Shown here: piece by piece, positions 1 to 6,254 of the stretch
Layout: each line of letters starts with the position of its first letter
How positions within the stretch are numbered: position 1 is the first letter of the stretch
From: MGBC114844 sp910585855
Lineage (GTDB): Bacteria; Bacillota; Clostridia; Lachnospirales; Lachnospiraceae
NCBI GenBank assembly: GCA_965646165.1
Contig: CBFFYP010000127.1
Span: 1 to 6,352, forward strand
DNA length: 6,352 bases
Reading direction: 5' to 3'
The notes under the pieces: model-generated
Told to the model about the DNA's origin: nothing
What the model saw: only the letters and a program-made list of their open reading frames with translations
The model's database searches: none
Position numbers and translations under genes: made by a program

Positions 1-80
1 TTCGATTCGATTCGATTCGATTCGATTCGATTCGATTCGATTCGATTCGATTCGATTCGATTCGATTCGATTCGATTCGA
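1..80. repeat. Pentanucleotide simple sequence repeat (TTCGA)16+, inside hsdS
   Basis: Sixteen perfect head-to-tail copies of TTCGA fill bases 1-80 and end at base 81. The array reaches the window edge, so 16 is a minimum. On the minus (coding) strand the unit is TCGAA, and it continues the hsdS frame from residue 400 as repeated Ser-Asn-Arg-Ile-Glu. Five is not a multiple of three, so gain or loss of one unit shifts the frame. Short tandem repeats inside restriction-modification genes are an established cause of phase variation by slipped-strand mispairing. Each unit contains the palindrome TCGA, which may favour slipped hairpins. The perfection of the copies suggests recent or active turnover. 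Confidence 0.97.
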
Positions 81-1277
81 TAACATTATGTTTCCAGTTT
101 CAACAAATGTCAATAATATATCTCTATAATATTCATATTGTTTTTTCCTTGCTTCTATTTCTGCTGGCAAACCAATATTAAGATCTATACAAATAGCATC
201 AAAATTATCCAATACATTCACTAACCTATTTTGCACTTCTAATGTCGGTAATGGAATTTCAATTTCTTCAATAGATGGTACACTGGAATGAACCACCTTA
301 CTTTTCATCTTCCCCCTACTTTTTTGTTTTTGTACATAATAAGTTGAAAGCACATAAGATAAATACTTAGGATTTTGATTATGTTTTAATACAACAATAT
401 CTCCCCCTGCTAAACACTTATCATATCCCATATATGCAGTTGATTTTGCTATATCCTCTACACTCTCTCCGGTAATTGCAAATAATATATCTCCATGTTC
501 AAAATATTTAGGATTTGTAATATTCTCTAATTTTGTGTGAGACTGACATTCCTCAAACCAAATATGATATGTTGTATAAATTTCACCATATCGCACACAA
601 GGTATTCCATCCTTTGTCACTTGTTCTCTTGTAATTCCTGAACCTCTATATATATCTGTCGCAATATCTCGTAGTTTTACTTTAGGTATGGAAATATCAA
701 ACACAAGCAAACTATCTCGATAATATTCATACTGTTTCTTACGCATTGTAAGTTCTATTGTAAGTTCTGTTATAATTTCTGTAAAATTGTCTAAAATACG
801 AACAATTTCACGTTGTACTTTTAATGGAGGAACAGGGATAAAAAATTCTTCTGTAATGGACAAAGAAATTTGAGGAAGTGAACCCATACCAGAAGCAACT
901 TTTCGAAAATCTACTATATTATTCTTTAAAAAATAATATAAAAATTTTACCTCTGTTACACTTTTTGCAGTATATGCCCACATCTCATTTTTAAAAGTAA
1001 AAGGTCTATCATAATATATAACATCAATCAAACCTCTAGATTGAACTAATACTGCTGGAACTTTTATAATATTTGCATTTGGTATATCCTCTTCATTAGC
1101 ATTTATAACTGTTTTTCCACCAGCAAAAACTTTTATTTTTCCATTCCGATTTGCAATCTCTTTCATCTTTGTTGCAGTTATAGGTGTACCTTTAAGACGA
1201 CTATATACATCTTTTATTTTTTTTAATTCAACTCCTTTAGGACATAATTCTTTTATTAATTCTTCTAATTTGCTCAT
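1..1277 (-). CDS. hsdS: Type I restriction-modification specificity subunit HsdS (3' end outside window)
   Basis: HsdS recognises the target DNA sequence and assembles with HsdM (methylation) and HsdR (cleavage). The frame is open for 425 codons from the ATG at 1277 to the window edge. It starts MSKLEELIKELCPKGVELKK, a typical HsdS opening. Target-recognition domain 1 covers about residues 1-145, and conserved helical region 1 about 146-191 (FIPVPPLKVQ through RKKQYEYYRD at 179-188). Target-recognition domain 2 covers about 192-339, and conserved region 2 about 340-396 (IPLPTLEVQ at 341, RKKQYEYYRD again at 377-386). The two-domain core is therefore essentially complete. From residue 400 the protein enters the TCGAA repeat and reads as SNRIE repeats. 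An AGGTG site lies 7 bases before the start. The real C-terminus is not visible. HsdS identity is secure; phase variability is inferred. Confidence 0.95.
   Translation of the reverse strand, partial: MSKLEELIKELCPKGVELKKIKDVYSRLKGTPITATKMKEIANRNGKIKVFAGGKTVINANEEDIPNANIIKVPAVLVQSRGLIDVIYYDRPFTFKNEMWAYTAKSVTEVKFLYYFLKNNIVDFRKVASGMGSLPQISLSITEEFFIPVPPLKVQREIVRILDNFTEIITELTIELTMRKKQYEYYRDSLLVFDISIPKVKLRDIATDIYRGSGITREQVTKDGIPCVRYGEIYTTYHIWFEECQSHTKLENITNPKYFEHGDILFAITGESVEDIAKSTAYMGYDKCLAGGDIVVLKHNQNPKYLSYVLSTYYVQKQKSRGKMKSKVVHSSVPSIEEIEIPLPTLEVQNRLVNVLDNFDAICIDLNIGLPAEIEARKKQYEYYRDILLTFVETGNIMLSNRIESNRIESNRIESNRIESNRIES
123..842 (-). repeat. Internal duplicated conserved regions of hsdS
   Basis: Two related segments lie 594 bp (198 codons) apart in the same frame: region 2 near 123-260 and region 1 near 704-842. 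The best match is TAATATTCAT at 127-136 and 721-730, and both encode the decapeptide RKKQYEYYRD. This is the normal internal symmetry of HsdS, in which each conserved region follows one target-recognition domain. It also gives short homology for domain exchange with other hsdS genes. Confidence 0.8.
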
Positions 1278-1284
1278 TCTTCAT

Positions 1285-1289
1285 CACCT
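1285..1289 (-). promoter_or_regulatory. Ribosome binding site of hsdS
   Basis: AGGTG on the minus strand lies 7 bases before the ATG at 1277. It partly overlaps the TAG stop (1288-1290) of the small broken frame upstream, which suggests translational coupling. The ATG at 1284 opens a different frame that soon meets a stop, so 1277 is the chosen start. Confidence 0.7.
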
Positions 1290-1503
1290 ATTTTTCTACA
1301 TAATATGCTTCATATAATGTTAATAAAGTATAATAATACATATCTTCCTGCATTTCAATAATTGTTTTATCAAATAAATTAAAGTTACTATCTACTCTGT
1401 AACCATCTATAATAATTCTCATTGTCCAAAAAGTCATCTTATATTCAGTACAATATCCCAAATTACAATTCCCAAATTTCTATCACGATCAATATACTTC
1501 CAT
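1288..1503 (-). pseudogene. Small broken gene between hsdM and hsdS
   Basis: I do not recognise this product. An intact frame runs from ATG 1437 to the TAG at 1288 and encodes 49 residues, including IIEMQEDMYYYTLLTLYEAY. That ATG has no good ribosome site. An ATG at 1503, just past the hsdM stop, is in the same frame but meets TGA after four codons. Between them the minus strand carries adjacent near-copies AATTTGGGAATTGT (1465-1478) and AATTTGGGATATTGT (1450-1464). Removing the 14-base copy joins an upstream stretch, KYIDRDRNLG, to YCTEYKMTFW and the rest of the frame. A second small lesion near 1498 would then be needed to connect ATG 1503. The likely ancestor is a protein of about 67 residues. 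It could instead be expressed as the 49-residue form. Confidence 0.5.
1450..1478. repeat. Tandem 15 + 14 base near-duplication
   Basis: ACAATATCCCAAATT (1450-1464) is followed directly by ACAATTCCCAAATT (1465-1478). The copies differ by a single-base indel. The 14-base unit is not a multiple of three, so it shifts the frame of the small gene in which it lies. Confidence 0.85.
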
Positions 1504-1507
1504 TATA

Positions 1508-3070
1508 TCATCCCTCAATTTCCGCAATAATCTTATCAATCTCCGCCCGAAGCACTTCTTCTCTCGCTACAATCTCCTTAATTTCCTGATTCAGCTTTTT
1601 TATATCAATCTTCTCCCTTGTATCCTCTTGTTCTACATAAGAAGAAACCGAAAGATTATAACCATTCTCCGCAATCCTGCTATTTGGTACAACTGCTGCA
1701 TAATATTCTTTATCTGTTCTCTCCCTATAAGCCATTAAAATATTCTGAATATTTTGCTCTGCCAATTTATTATTATTTGTTACTTTTACATACTCCTTAG
1801 AAGCATCCAAAAACAACACATTATTTTCTGTTTTACTTTTTTTCAATACCATAATACAAGTCGCAATACTTGTTCCAAAGAAAAGATTGTCCGGTAGCTG
1901 AATCACACATTCCACAAAATTATTATCAATTAAATATTTTCGAATTTTCTGTTCCGCACCGCCCCGATACATCACCCCCGGAAAACATACCACTGCCGCT
2001 GTTCCATTGGTTGCAAGCCATGACAAAACATGCATAATAAATGCCAAATCTGCTTTTGATTTAGGAGCAAGCACACCCGCCGGAGAAAAACGCTCATCAT
2101 TTATCAAAATCGGATTGGCATCCCCTTCCCATTTAATCGAATAAGGCGGATTTGAAACAATCGCTTCAAATGGCTCTTCCTCCCAATGGCATGGTTCTGT
2201 CAGTGTATCCCCATGTGCAATATCAAAATCGGTATATTCAATATCATGAAGCCACATATTCATTCTGCAAAGATTATAAGTCGTAATATTAATCTCCTGA
2301 CCAAAAAATCCCTGCCTTACCTGTTCCTTTCCCAAAATTTTTGCAAATTTTAATAACAATGATCCACTTCCGCAGGCAGGATCATACACCTTATTCACTT
2401 CCTTTTTCCCCTCTATTGTAATCCTAGTAAGAAGTTCCGATACCTCCTGCGGCGTATAATATTCTCCCCCGCTCTTTCCTGCATTAGAAGCATACATTCC
2501 CATCAAATATTCATAAGCATCCCCAAATGCATCAATCGTATTATCCTGATAACTTCCCAATTTCATCTCACCGACACTATTTAACAACTTTACTAATTTT
2601 TCATTTCTTTTTGCTACTGTCCCTCCCAATTTATTGCTATTTACATCGATATCATCAAATAACCCCTTAAAATTTTTCTCACTATCCCTGCCCTGTGCCG
2701 ATGTTTCAATATTACGAAAGACCAGTTCCAATGTTTCATTCAGATTTTCATTCTCCGATGCCTTCTTACGCACATTACAAAAAAGTTCACTTGGCAGAAT
2801 AAAATATCCTTTCGATTGAATTAAATCCTCTCTTGCCTGCTTCGCATCTTCATCTGCCAATTCTATATAATCAAAATCTATATTCCCCGCTTCTATCTCC
2901 CCCTGATTCACATAATTAGTAAAATTCTCTGAAATATATCGATAAAACAACATCCCTAATACATACTGTTTAAAATCCCAGCCATCCACACTGCCTCTTA
3001 AATCATTTGCCATATTCCATATCGCACGATGAAGTTCCTCTCGCTCTTGTTCTTTCCTGTTGTCAATCAT
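1508..3070 (-). CDS. hsdM: Type I restriction-modification DNA methyltransferase subunit HsdM
   Basis: HsdM transfers a methyl group from S-adenosylmethionine to adenine N6 in the sequence chosen by HsdS, and two HsdM with one HsdS form the methylase. The protein has 520 residues, the usual full length for type IC (EcoR124I-like) HsdM. The N-terminal helical domain covers about 1-170, with the characteristic stretch LRGSVDGWDFKQYVLGMLFY at 24-43. The GEYYTP motif is at 202-207. Motif I for S-adenosylmethionine binding, DPACGSG, is at 230-236. The catalytic motif IV NPPY is at 307-310, preceded by AIVS. The C-terminal 30 residues are charged and probably coiled coil. No key residue is missing. 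AAGGGGG lies 7 bases before the ATG. It heads the visible operon, with hsdS 230 bases downstream across the broken small frame. Confidence 0.97.
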   Translation of the reverse strand: MIDNRKEQEREELHRAIWNMANDLRGSVDGWDFKQYVLGMLFYRYISENFTNYVNQGEIEAGNIDFDYIELADEDAKQAREDLIQSKGYFILPSELFCNVRKKASENENLNETLELVFRNIETSAQGRDSEKNFKGLFDDIDVNSNKLGGTVAKRNEKLVKLLNSVGEMKLGSYQDNTIDAFGDAYEYLMGMYASNAGKSGGEYYTPQEVSELLTRITIEGKKEVNKVYDPACGSGSLLLKFAKILGKEQVRQGFFGQEINITTYNLCRMNMWLHDIEYTDFDIAHGDTLTEPCHWEEEPFEAIVSNPPYSIKWEGDANPILINDERFSPAGVLAPKSKADLAFIMHVLSWLATNGTAAVVCFPGVMYRGGAEQKIRKYLIDNNFVECVIQLPDNLFFGTSIATCIMVLKKSKTENNVLFLDASKEYVKVTNNNKLAEQNIQNILMAYRERTDKEYYAAVVPNSRIAENGYNLSVSSYVEQEDTREKIDIKKLNQEIKEIVAREEVLRAEIDKIIAEIEG

Positions 3071-3077
3071 AAAACAA

Positions 3078-3084
3078 CCCCCTT
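3078..3084 (-). promoter_or_regulatory. Ribosome binding site of hsdM
   Basis: AAGGGGG on the minus strand lies 7 bases upstream of the ATG at 3070. It is the only purine-rich site in the leader and supports the chosen start. Confidence 0.8.
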
Positions 3085-3369
3085 ATGTATTTTTTTAACA
3101 TCGCTCTTTTTAAATAAAAAGATTTTACGTCACAATATAATGTGAAACCAAAATAGCCACATCCTACCCCATTCTACCATAAATCCTACAAAAATAACAC
3201 GAAAACATACAAATCCTTTCATCAAACTTTTGTTATGAAAATAATTTTCTTTCGCCTCTCACTATTGATTGAATAACAGCAGAAACTATATTTTATTACA
3301 AAACAAATTTTTAGAAAGTCAAAAAAATTTGGATCAAGATTCTTTTTTTGTATCGGAATCAAGAAACAG
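3085..3369. other. AT-rich leader upstream of hsdM, no gene seen
   Basis: There is no open frame of note on either strand. The stretch is very A/T rich. It contains a weak 7-bp hairpin, TCTTTTT / AAAAAGA (3105-3122), and a 5-bp inverted repeat TCACA-N6-TGTGA (3130-3145). Either could sit in the hsdM leader RNA or be chance in such AT-rich DNA. The hsdM promoter is expected here. Confidence 0.5.
3171..3179 (-). promoter_or_regulatory. Candidate extended -10 promoter element for hsdM
   Basis: The minus strand reads TGGTAGAAT, a TGn extended -10 with a TAGAAT hexamer. It would start RNA about 95 bases before hsdM. No good -35 lies 16-18 bases upstream, which is tolerated for extended -10 promoters. 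This is a match by eye only, in AT-rich DNA where chance matches are common. Confidence 0.25.
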
Positions 3370-3691
3370 CCAGATTTGAAAACGGTGGACAGCCTGCAGT
3401 GACTTTGGAAAAAAGCTAGAAGTTCTTAAACTTCTGCTCCAAAACCTAAGATTTTTTTCACATCCTGCTTCCATGCAGGGTGTGAAAAAAAAGTGCGTGT
3501 TTAGCCCGGATATCAGAAAGAGATTATCTTATGGTCGATAAAATCTTTTGATACGCCCATTCCTTTTTGGCTGTAGTGAGGGCGAATTGCGCTCCGGTCT
3601 GTCTGGTTGGATGAATAAAAACGCAGAAGTTTTAGAACTTCTTGCTTTTTGGAAACCGGAACAGCAGGTTGTCCACCGTTTTCAAATCTGG
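3370..3691. mobile_element. Composite inverted-repeat element (MITE-like or structured RNA)
   Basis: The ends are a perfect 21-bp inverted repeat: 3370-3390 and 3671-3691, starting CCAGATTTGAAAACGG. Pairing resumes further in, between 3413-3437 and 3623-3647, with two mismatches. Each of these inner arms also contains its own palindrome (AGAAGTT-N4-AACTTCT at 3418-3435 and 3625-3642). A strong central hairpin sits at 3452-3491. There is no transposase inside, and I see no target-site duplication at the ends. Base composition is visibly less A/T rich than the flanks. Possible readings are a non-autonomous transposable element, two inverted copies of one repeat family, or a structured RNA. Part of the right arm recurs at 6290-6352. 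Confidence 0.6.
3452..3491. repeat. 17-bp hairpin in the centre of the inverted-repeat element
   Basis: Left arm 3452-3468 (TTTTTTTCACATCCTGC) pairs with right arm 3475-3491 (GCAGGGTGTGAAAAAAA) around the 6-base loop TTCCAT. The single T/G pairing becomes a wobble in plus-strand RNA. The poly-T and poly-A runs are both inside the stem, so neither strand has a free U-tract after the hairpin, unlike an ordinary terminator. Confidence 0.8.
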
Positions 3692-3693
3692 CG

Positions 3694-3912
3694 TCCCCAC
3701 TTCAAAAAACAAAAATAAATAATGCAAATGGTACAAAAAACGATGTCAACAAAGAATTAAACGCCTTCTTAGATTATATAGCAGGCAAAGAATCTGAAGA
3801 TTCCTTCGTTCAAAAATTAAAAGAAGCCGTAAAAAAAGCAAAAAAAAATCGAAACTGGAGGTTAGAATTTATGACATTATTGATATATCTTATGAAAGAA
3901 TACGATATATAA
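3694..3912 (+). pseudogene. C-terminal remnant of an Rpn-family (PD-(D/E)XK) nuclease / putative transposase
   Basis: The frame encodes NGTKNDVNKELNAFLDYIAG, then SEDSFVQKLKEAVKKAKKNR and NWRLEFMTLL before the TAA at 3912. From memory, this pattern (an N-G-x-K start, a helix ending in LDYI, a K/E-rich helix, then a W-R-x-E-[FY]-M-T-L-L motif) matches the region after the nuclease core in Rpn recombination-promoting nucleases. The catalytic PD-(D/E)XK core is absent. Upstream, the frame runs straight into the right arm of the inverted repeat, and the only upstream start is a TTG at 3649 with no ribosome site. The usual tail after MTLL is also short. I read it as a truncated, non-functional fragment, convergent with helD. 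The family call is by pattern, not by a search. Confidence 0.6.
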
Positions 3913-3949
3913 AATAAATCCATAAGAATAATGCAAAACATATCCTAAA

Positions 3950-3980
3950 ACAGCGGCAGTACTTTAGACACTGCCGCTGT
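3950..3980 (-). terminator. Intrinsic terminator of helD
   Basis: A perfect 11-bp stem, ACAGCGGCAGT (3950-3960) with ACTGCCGCTGT (3970-3980), closes a 9-base loop. It starts 20 bases past the helD stop. On the minus strand the stem runs into TTTT and an AT-rich tract. In plus-strand RNA the following sequence is a poor U-tract, so it mainly serves helD, though it could weakly stop transcription from the Rpn remnant side. Confidence 0.85.
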
Positions 3981-4000
3981 CCTATTTAAAATATTTCTTC

Positions 4001-6106
4001 CTATTCTTCCTCCAGCAATTCACTCAACCTTCCATTTACCAAAATCCCCAATTCATGCAATGCCCGAGTACAAGCAACATACAGCAACTTCCCATTTCCA
4101 TCCGTCCTAGGATAATGCGTACAAGTAGGATTCCAAAGCAATACCGTATCAAATTCCAGCCCCTTTGCCAAATAAATCGGCAGCACCATAACCCCCTGAA
4201 AAAACACCGCTCCTTCTGCCGTCATCTTCTGCACTGAAATTTTTTCTCCCAATCCCTCTGCTACAACTTCCGTTTCCAAATCATTTTGACAGATAACCGC
4301 AATCGTTTCATATCCATCCTGCTGCCACTTTCGAATCACCTCAAAAGCTCTTAAAATCATCCCATTTTCACTCTTATCTTCTCTCTCTTCCTGACAGACA
4401 AACACATTTCTCCCATGCCGGATAATCGGCTCTATCCGATAAGAAGCAAACGAACATTTCTTTAAAATCTTTTCGGCATACTCCGAAATCTCCACCGTAT
4501 TTCGATAACTTTTTGCCAGCACATAAAACAAATCCCTCTCCGATGAAAAAACCCGCTGTGTCAATTCCTCCCAGTCATTCATCCCACAGTCATAATGAAT
4601 ATTTTGGGAAACATCCCCCATAATCGTAAAAGTCGTATCAGGAAGCACTCGTTTCATCACTCCAAACACCATAGCCCCAAAATCCTGTGCCTCATCTACT
4701 ACAATATGTTTTACAAAATCATATTCTGTTGTCATCTTCACCCTATACCGAATATACACCAAAGCAGCAAGATCATAGACATCAAACCTCCGTTTCTTCA
4801 AACGCAGCATCAATTCTTCTATCTCTTTTCGATACTCTTTTCGCTCCTCCAAAAGCCACTGCAAAAACTCCATATAAACCTCAAGCAAATGTATCTCCAA
4901 TTTCCTTTTTCCAAAATGCTCCTGATACTTCTTCCCCTCTCTTCGAATTACATCCTTTTCCTCTCCCTGCATCTCATAATAAGTCTTTATCTTATTGACC
5001 GCCCGCATATTCAACATAAGAATTTTACTCTGAATCGAATACTTTTTCCCATCCTTCAAAAACTCCAAAATCGCCTCCTGACTATACACCTCTGTCCCCT
5101 CACACCAAATCGAATCCGTACAAATCAAATCCCTCTCCAGCCTCTGCAGCTGCTCTTCCAAAAGATCCAAATAATCTAAACTCCCTTTAAACCCCAAAAA
5201 AACCCCTGCTGCCTCCTGCCGATCCTGATAAAGCACCACATCCTTCTTTAAAAAATCCCGTTCCAAAAGCTCCCGAAAAAATTCTTCCAAAACCATCTGA
5301 TTAATCTGATATACATCCAAATCTGGAAGCACCCCGGTAATATAATTCAAAAGCATCCGATTACTCCCAATAATATAAAACTCTTCTGCCCGAAACTTTT
5401 TCCCATAATTATAAAGAATATAAGAAATCCGATGCATTGCCACCGTTGTTTTTCCGCTGCCTGCCACCCCCTGTACAATCACATTTTTATAAGGTGTCTG
5501 CCGAATAATCTCATTTTGCTCTTTCTGAATCGTAGCAATAATTTCTCCAAGAACTGCCTCCTTATTTTTAGCCAAATATTTTGTCAAAAGCTCATCATTC
5601 GTCACCACCTCCGAATCATAAAAGTCCACCAACCGATCCTCTTCCACCTCATAAGTCCTCTTTAACTCCAATTCCACCTTATACTCCCCATGATCCGGCA
5701 CAAAATAACTCCCCTCACCAATCTGACACTCATAATAAATACTAGCCACAGGAGCTCTCCAATCCACAATCAACACCTCTGTCCGATCCTTCATCACCCC
5801 ATTCTTCCCCAAATAAAACGAATACTTTTCCCCGTCCGTTTTATCCAAATAGTCAATCCTCCCAAAATAAGGCTTTTTCTTAGCATTTTCATTTTTCCGA
5901 AGCTCCATCTGTATTTGCCCCTCCATCGAAATACTAACCAGTAAATTATTATGAAGCTCTACATCCCCTGAATGATAACGATCATACAAATCCTTAATCT
6001 CCACTTTTATTTTCTCTTCCTGTTTTCGATAAATCCCGATATTTTCTAAAATCACCTGATAATACTGCATTAAATTCTGTTGTTCCTTCTGTCTTTCTGA
6101 ACACAT
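4001..6106 (-). CDS. helD: HelD-type RNA polymerase-associated ATPase (UvrD/Rep superfamily)
   Basis: HelD proteins bind RNA polymerase, insert a coiled-coil arm into its secondary channel and use ATP to release stalled or idle enzyme. From the ATG at 6106 the product has 701 residues. Residues 1-90 are charged and helical, like the HelD N-terminal arm. VDWRAPVASIYYE at 114-126 is a HelD signature. A Q-like motif (QKEQNEIIR) is near 194-202, Walker A GVAGSGKTT at 213-221, and the Walker B region VVDEAQDF at 469-476. Motif III GDVSQN starts at 497, SYRNT at 533, AKGLEFD at 647 and LYVACTRA at 675. All expected helicase motifs are present, so it looks functional. A longer frame starts at ATG 6184, but 6106 has a strong GGAGGG 8 bases upstream and avoids an odd hydrophobic extension. 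It is transcribed alone. Confidence 0.93.
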   Translation of the reverse strand: MCSERQKEQQNLMQYYQVILENIGIYRKQEEKIKVEIKDLYDRYHSGDVELHNNLLVSISMEGQIQMELRKNENAKKKPYFGRIDYLDKTDGEKYSFYLGKNGVMKDRTEVLIVDWRAPVASIYYECQIGEGSYFVPDHGEYKVELELKRTYEVEEDRLVDFYDSEVVTNDELLTKYLAKNKEAVLGEIIATIQKEQNEIIRQTPYKNVIVQGVAGSGKTTVAMHRISYILYNYGKKFRAEEFYIIGSNRMLLNYITGVLPDLDVYQINQMVLEEFFRELLERDFLKKDVVLYQDRQEAAGVFLGFKGSLDYLDLLEEQLQRLERDLICTDSIWCEGTEVYSQEAILEFLKDGKKYSIQSKILMLNMRAVNKIKTYYEMQGEEKDVIRREGKKYQEHFGKRKLEIHLLEVYMEFLQWLLEERKEYRKEIEELMLRLKKRRFDVYDLAALVYIRYRVKMTTEYDFVKHIVVDEAQDFGAMVFGVMKRVLPDTTFTIMGDVSQNIHYDCGMNDWEELTQRVFSSERDLFYVLAKSYRNTVEISEYAEKILKKCSFASYRIEPIIRHGRNVFVCQEEREDKSENGMILRAFEVIRKWQQDGYETIAVICQNDLETEVVAEGLGEKISVQKMTAEGAVFFQGVMVLPIYLAKGLEFDTVLLWNPTCTHYPRTDGNGKLLYVACTRALHELGILVNGRLSELLEEE

Positions 6107-6114
6107 CAACAACA

Positions 6115-6123
6115 CCCTCCTTT
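6115..6123 (-). promoter_or_regulatory. Ribosome binding site that decides the helD start
   Basis: The minus strand reads AAAGGAGGG, ending 8 bases before the ATG at 6106. This strong site favours 6106 over the in-frame ATG at 6184, which would add 26 residues. Confidence 0.85.
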
Positions 6124-6138
6124 TTTCAAACAAATAAA

Positions 6139-6201
6139 ATTTCACGTTTCCCAAAAAGACGCCAAAGATCGAAAGAAAGTCCACTCAACAATTTCACGTT
6201 T
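6139..6201. repeat. Direct repeat upstream of helD (possible operator)
   Basis: The 11-mer ATTTCACGTTT occurs at 6139-6149 and again at 6191-6201, a spacing of 52 bases (AAACGTGAAAT on the helD strand). Both lie in the probable promoter region of helD. The spacing is close to five helical turns, as for a regulator binding on one face. No clear -35/-10 pair could be assigned. Confidence 0.4.
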
Positions 6202-6232
6202 TTTATCTTTCATTCGGCTTTTGAAGATAAAA
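6201..6232. repeat. 9-bp inverted repeat upstream of helD
   Basis: TTTTATCTT (6201-6209) and AAGATAAAA (6224-6232) can pair around a 14-base loop. Neither strand has a U-tract after it, so it is not an obvious terminator. It overlaps the distal copy of the direct repeat by one base. Confidence 0.45.
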
Positions 6233-6254
6233 CGCTGCCAGAAAAGATTGGCTT

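Noticed and set aside
1..80. Tandem array as a CRISPR array
   Set aside because: The units are 5 bases long with no spacers and are part of a coding frame.
1618..2819. Plus-strand frames at 1618-1800 and 2634-2819
   Set aside because: Both are antisense to hsdM, lack ribosome sites and look like complement translations.
3130..3145. TCACA-N6-TGTGA as a CRP-type operator
   Set aside because: The half-site order is reversed relative to the CRP consensus (TGTGA-N6-TCACA), and a 5-bp inverted repeat is easily due to chance in AT-rich DNA.
3452..3491. Central hairpin as an intrinsic terminator
   Set aside because: The T and A runs are paired inside the stem, so there is no free U-tract after the hairpin on either strand.
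3380..3541. Open stretch of 53 codons on the plus strand within the inverted-repeat element
   Set aside because: It has no start codon near its beginning and no ribosome site, it crosses a perfect hairpin, and its translation matches nothing I recognise.
4595..5179. A 194-codon open frame on the plus strand inside helD, and shorter plus-strand frames at 4055-4237, 4687-4998, 5432-5665 and 5690-5944
   Set aside because: They are antisense to a well-supported HelD gene. Their translations are rich in His, Pro, Leu and Ile with no recognisable domain, as expected for the complement of an A/T-rich gene.
6107..6184. 26-residue N-terminal extension of HelD starting at ATG 6184
   Set aside because: It lacks a good ribosome site, does not look like a HelD N-terminus and covers the strong GGAGGG site that precedes the ATG at 6106.
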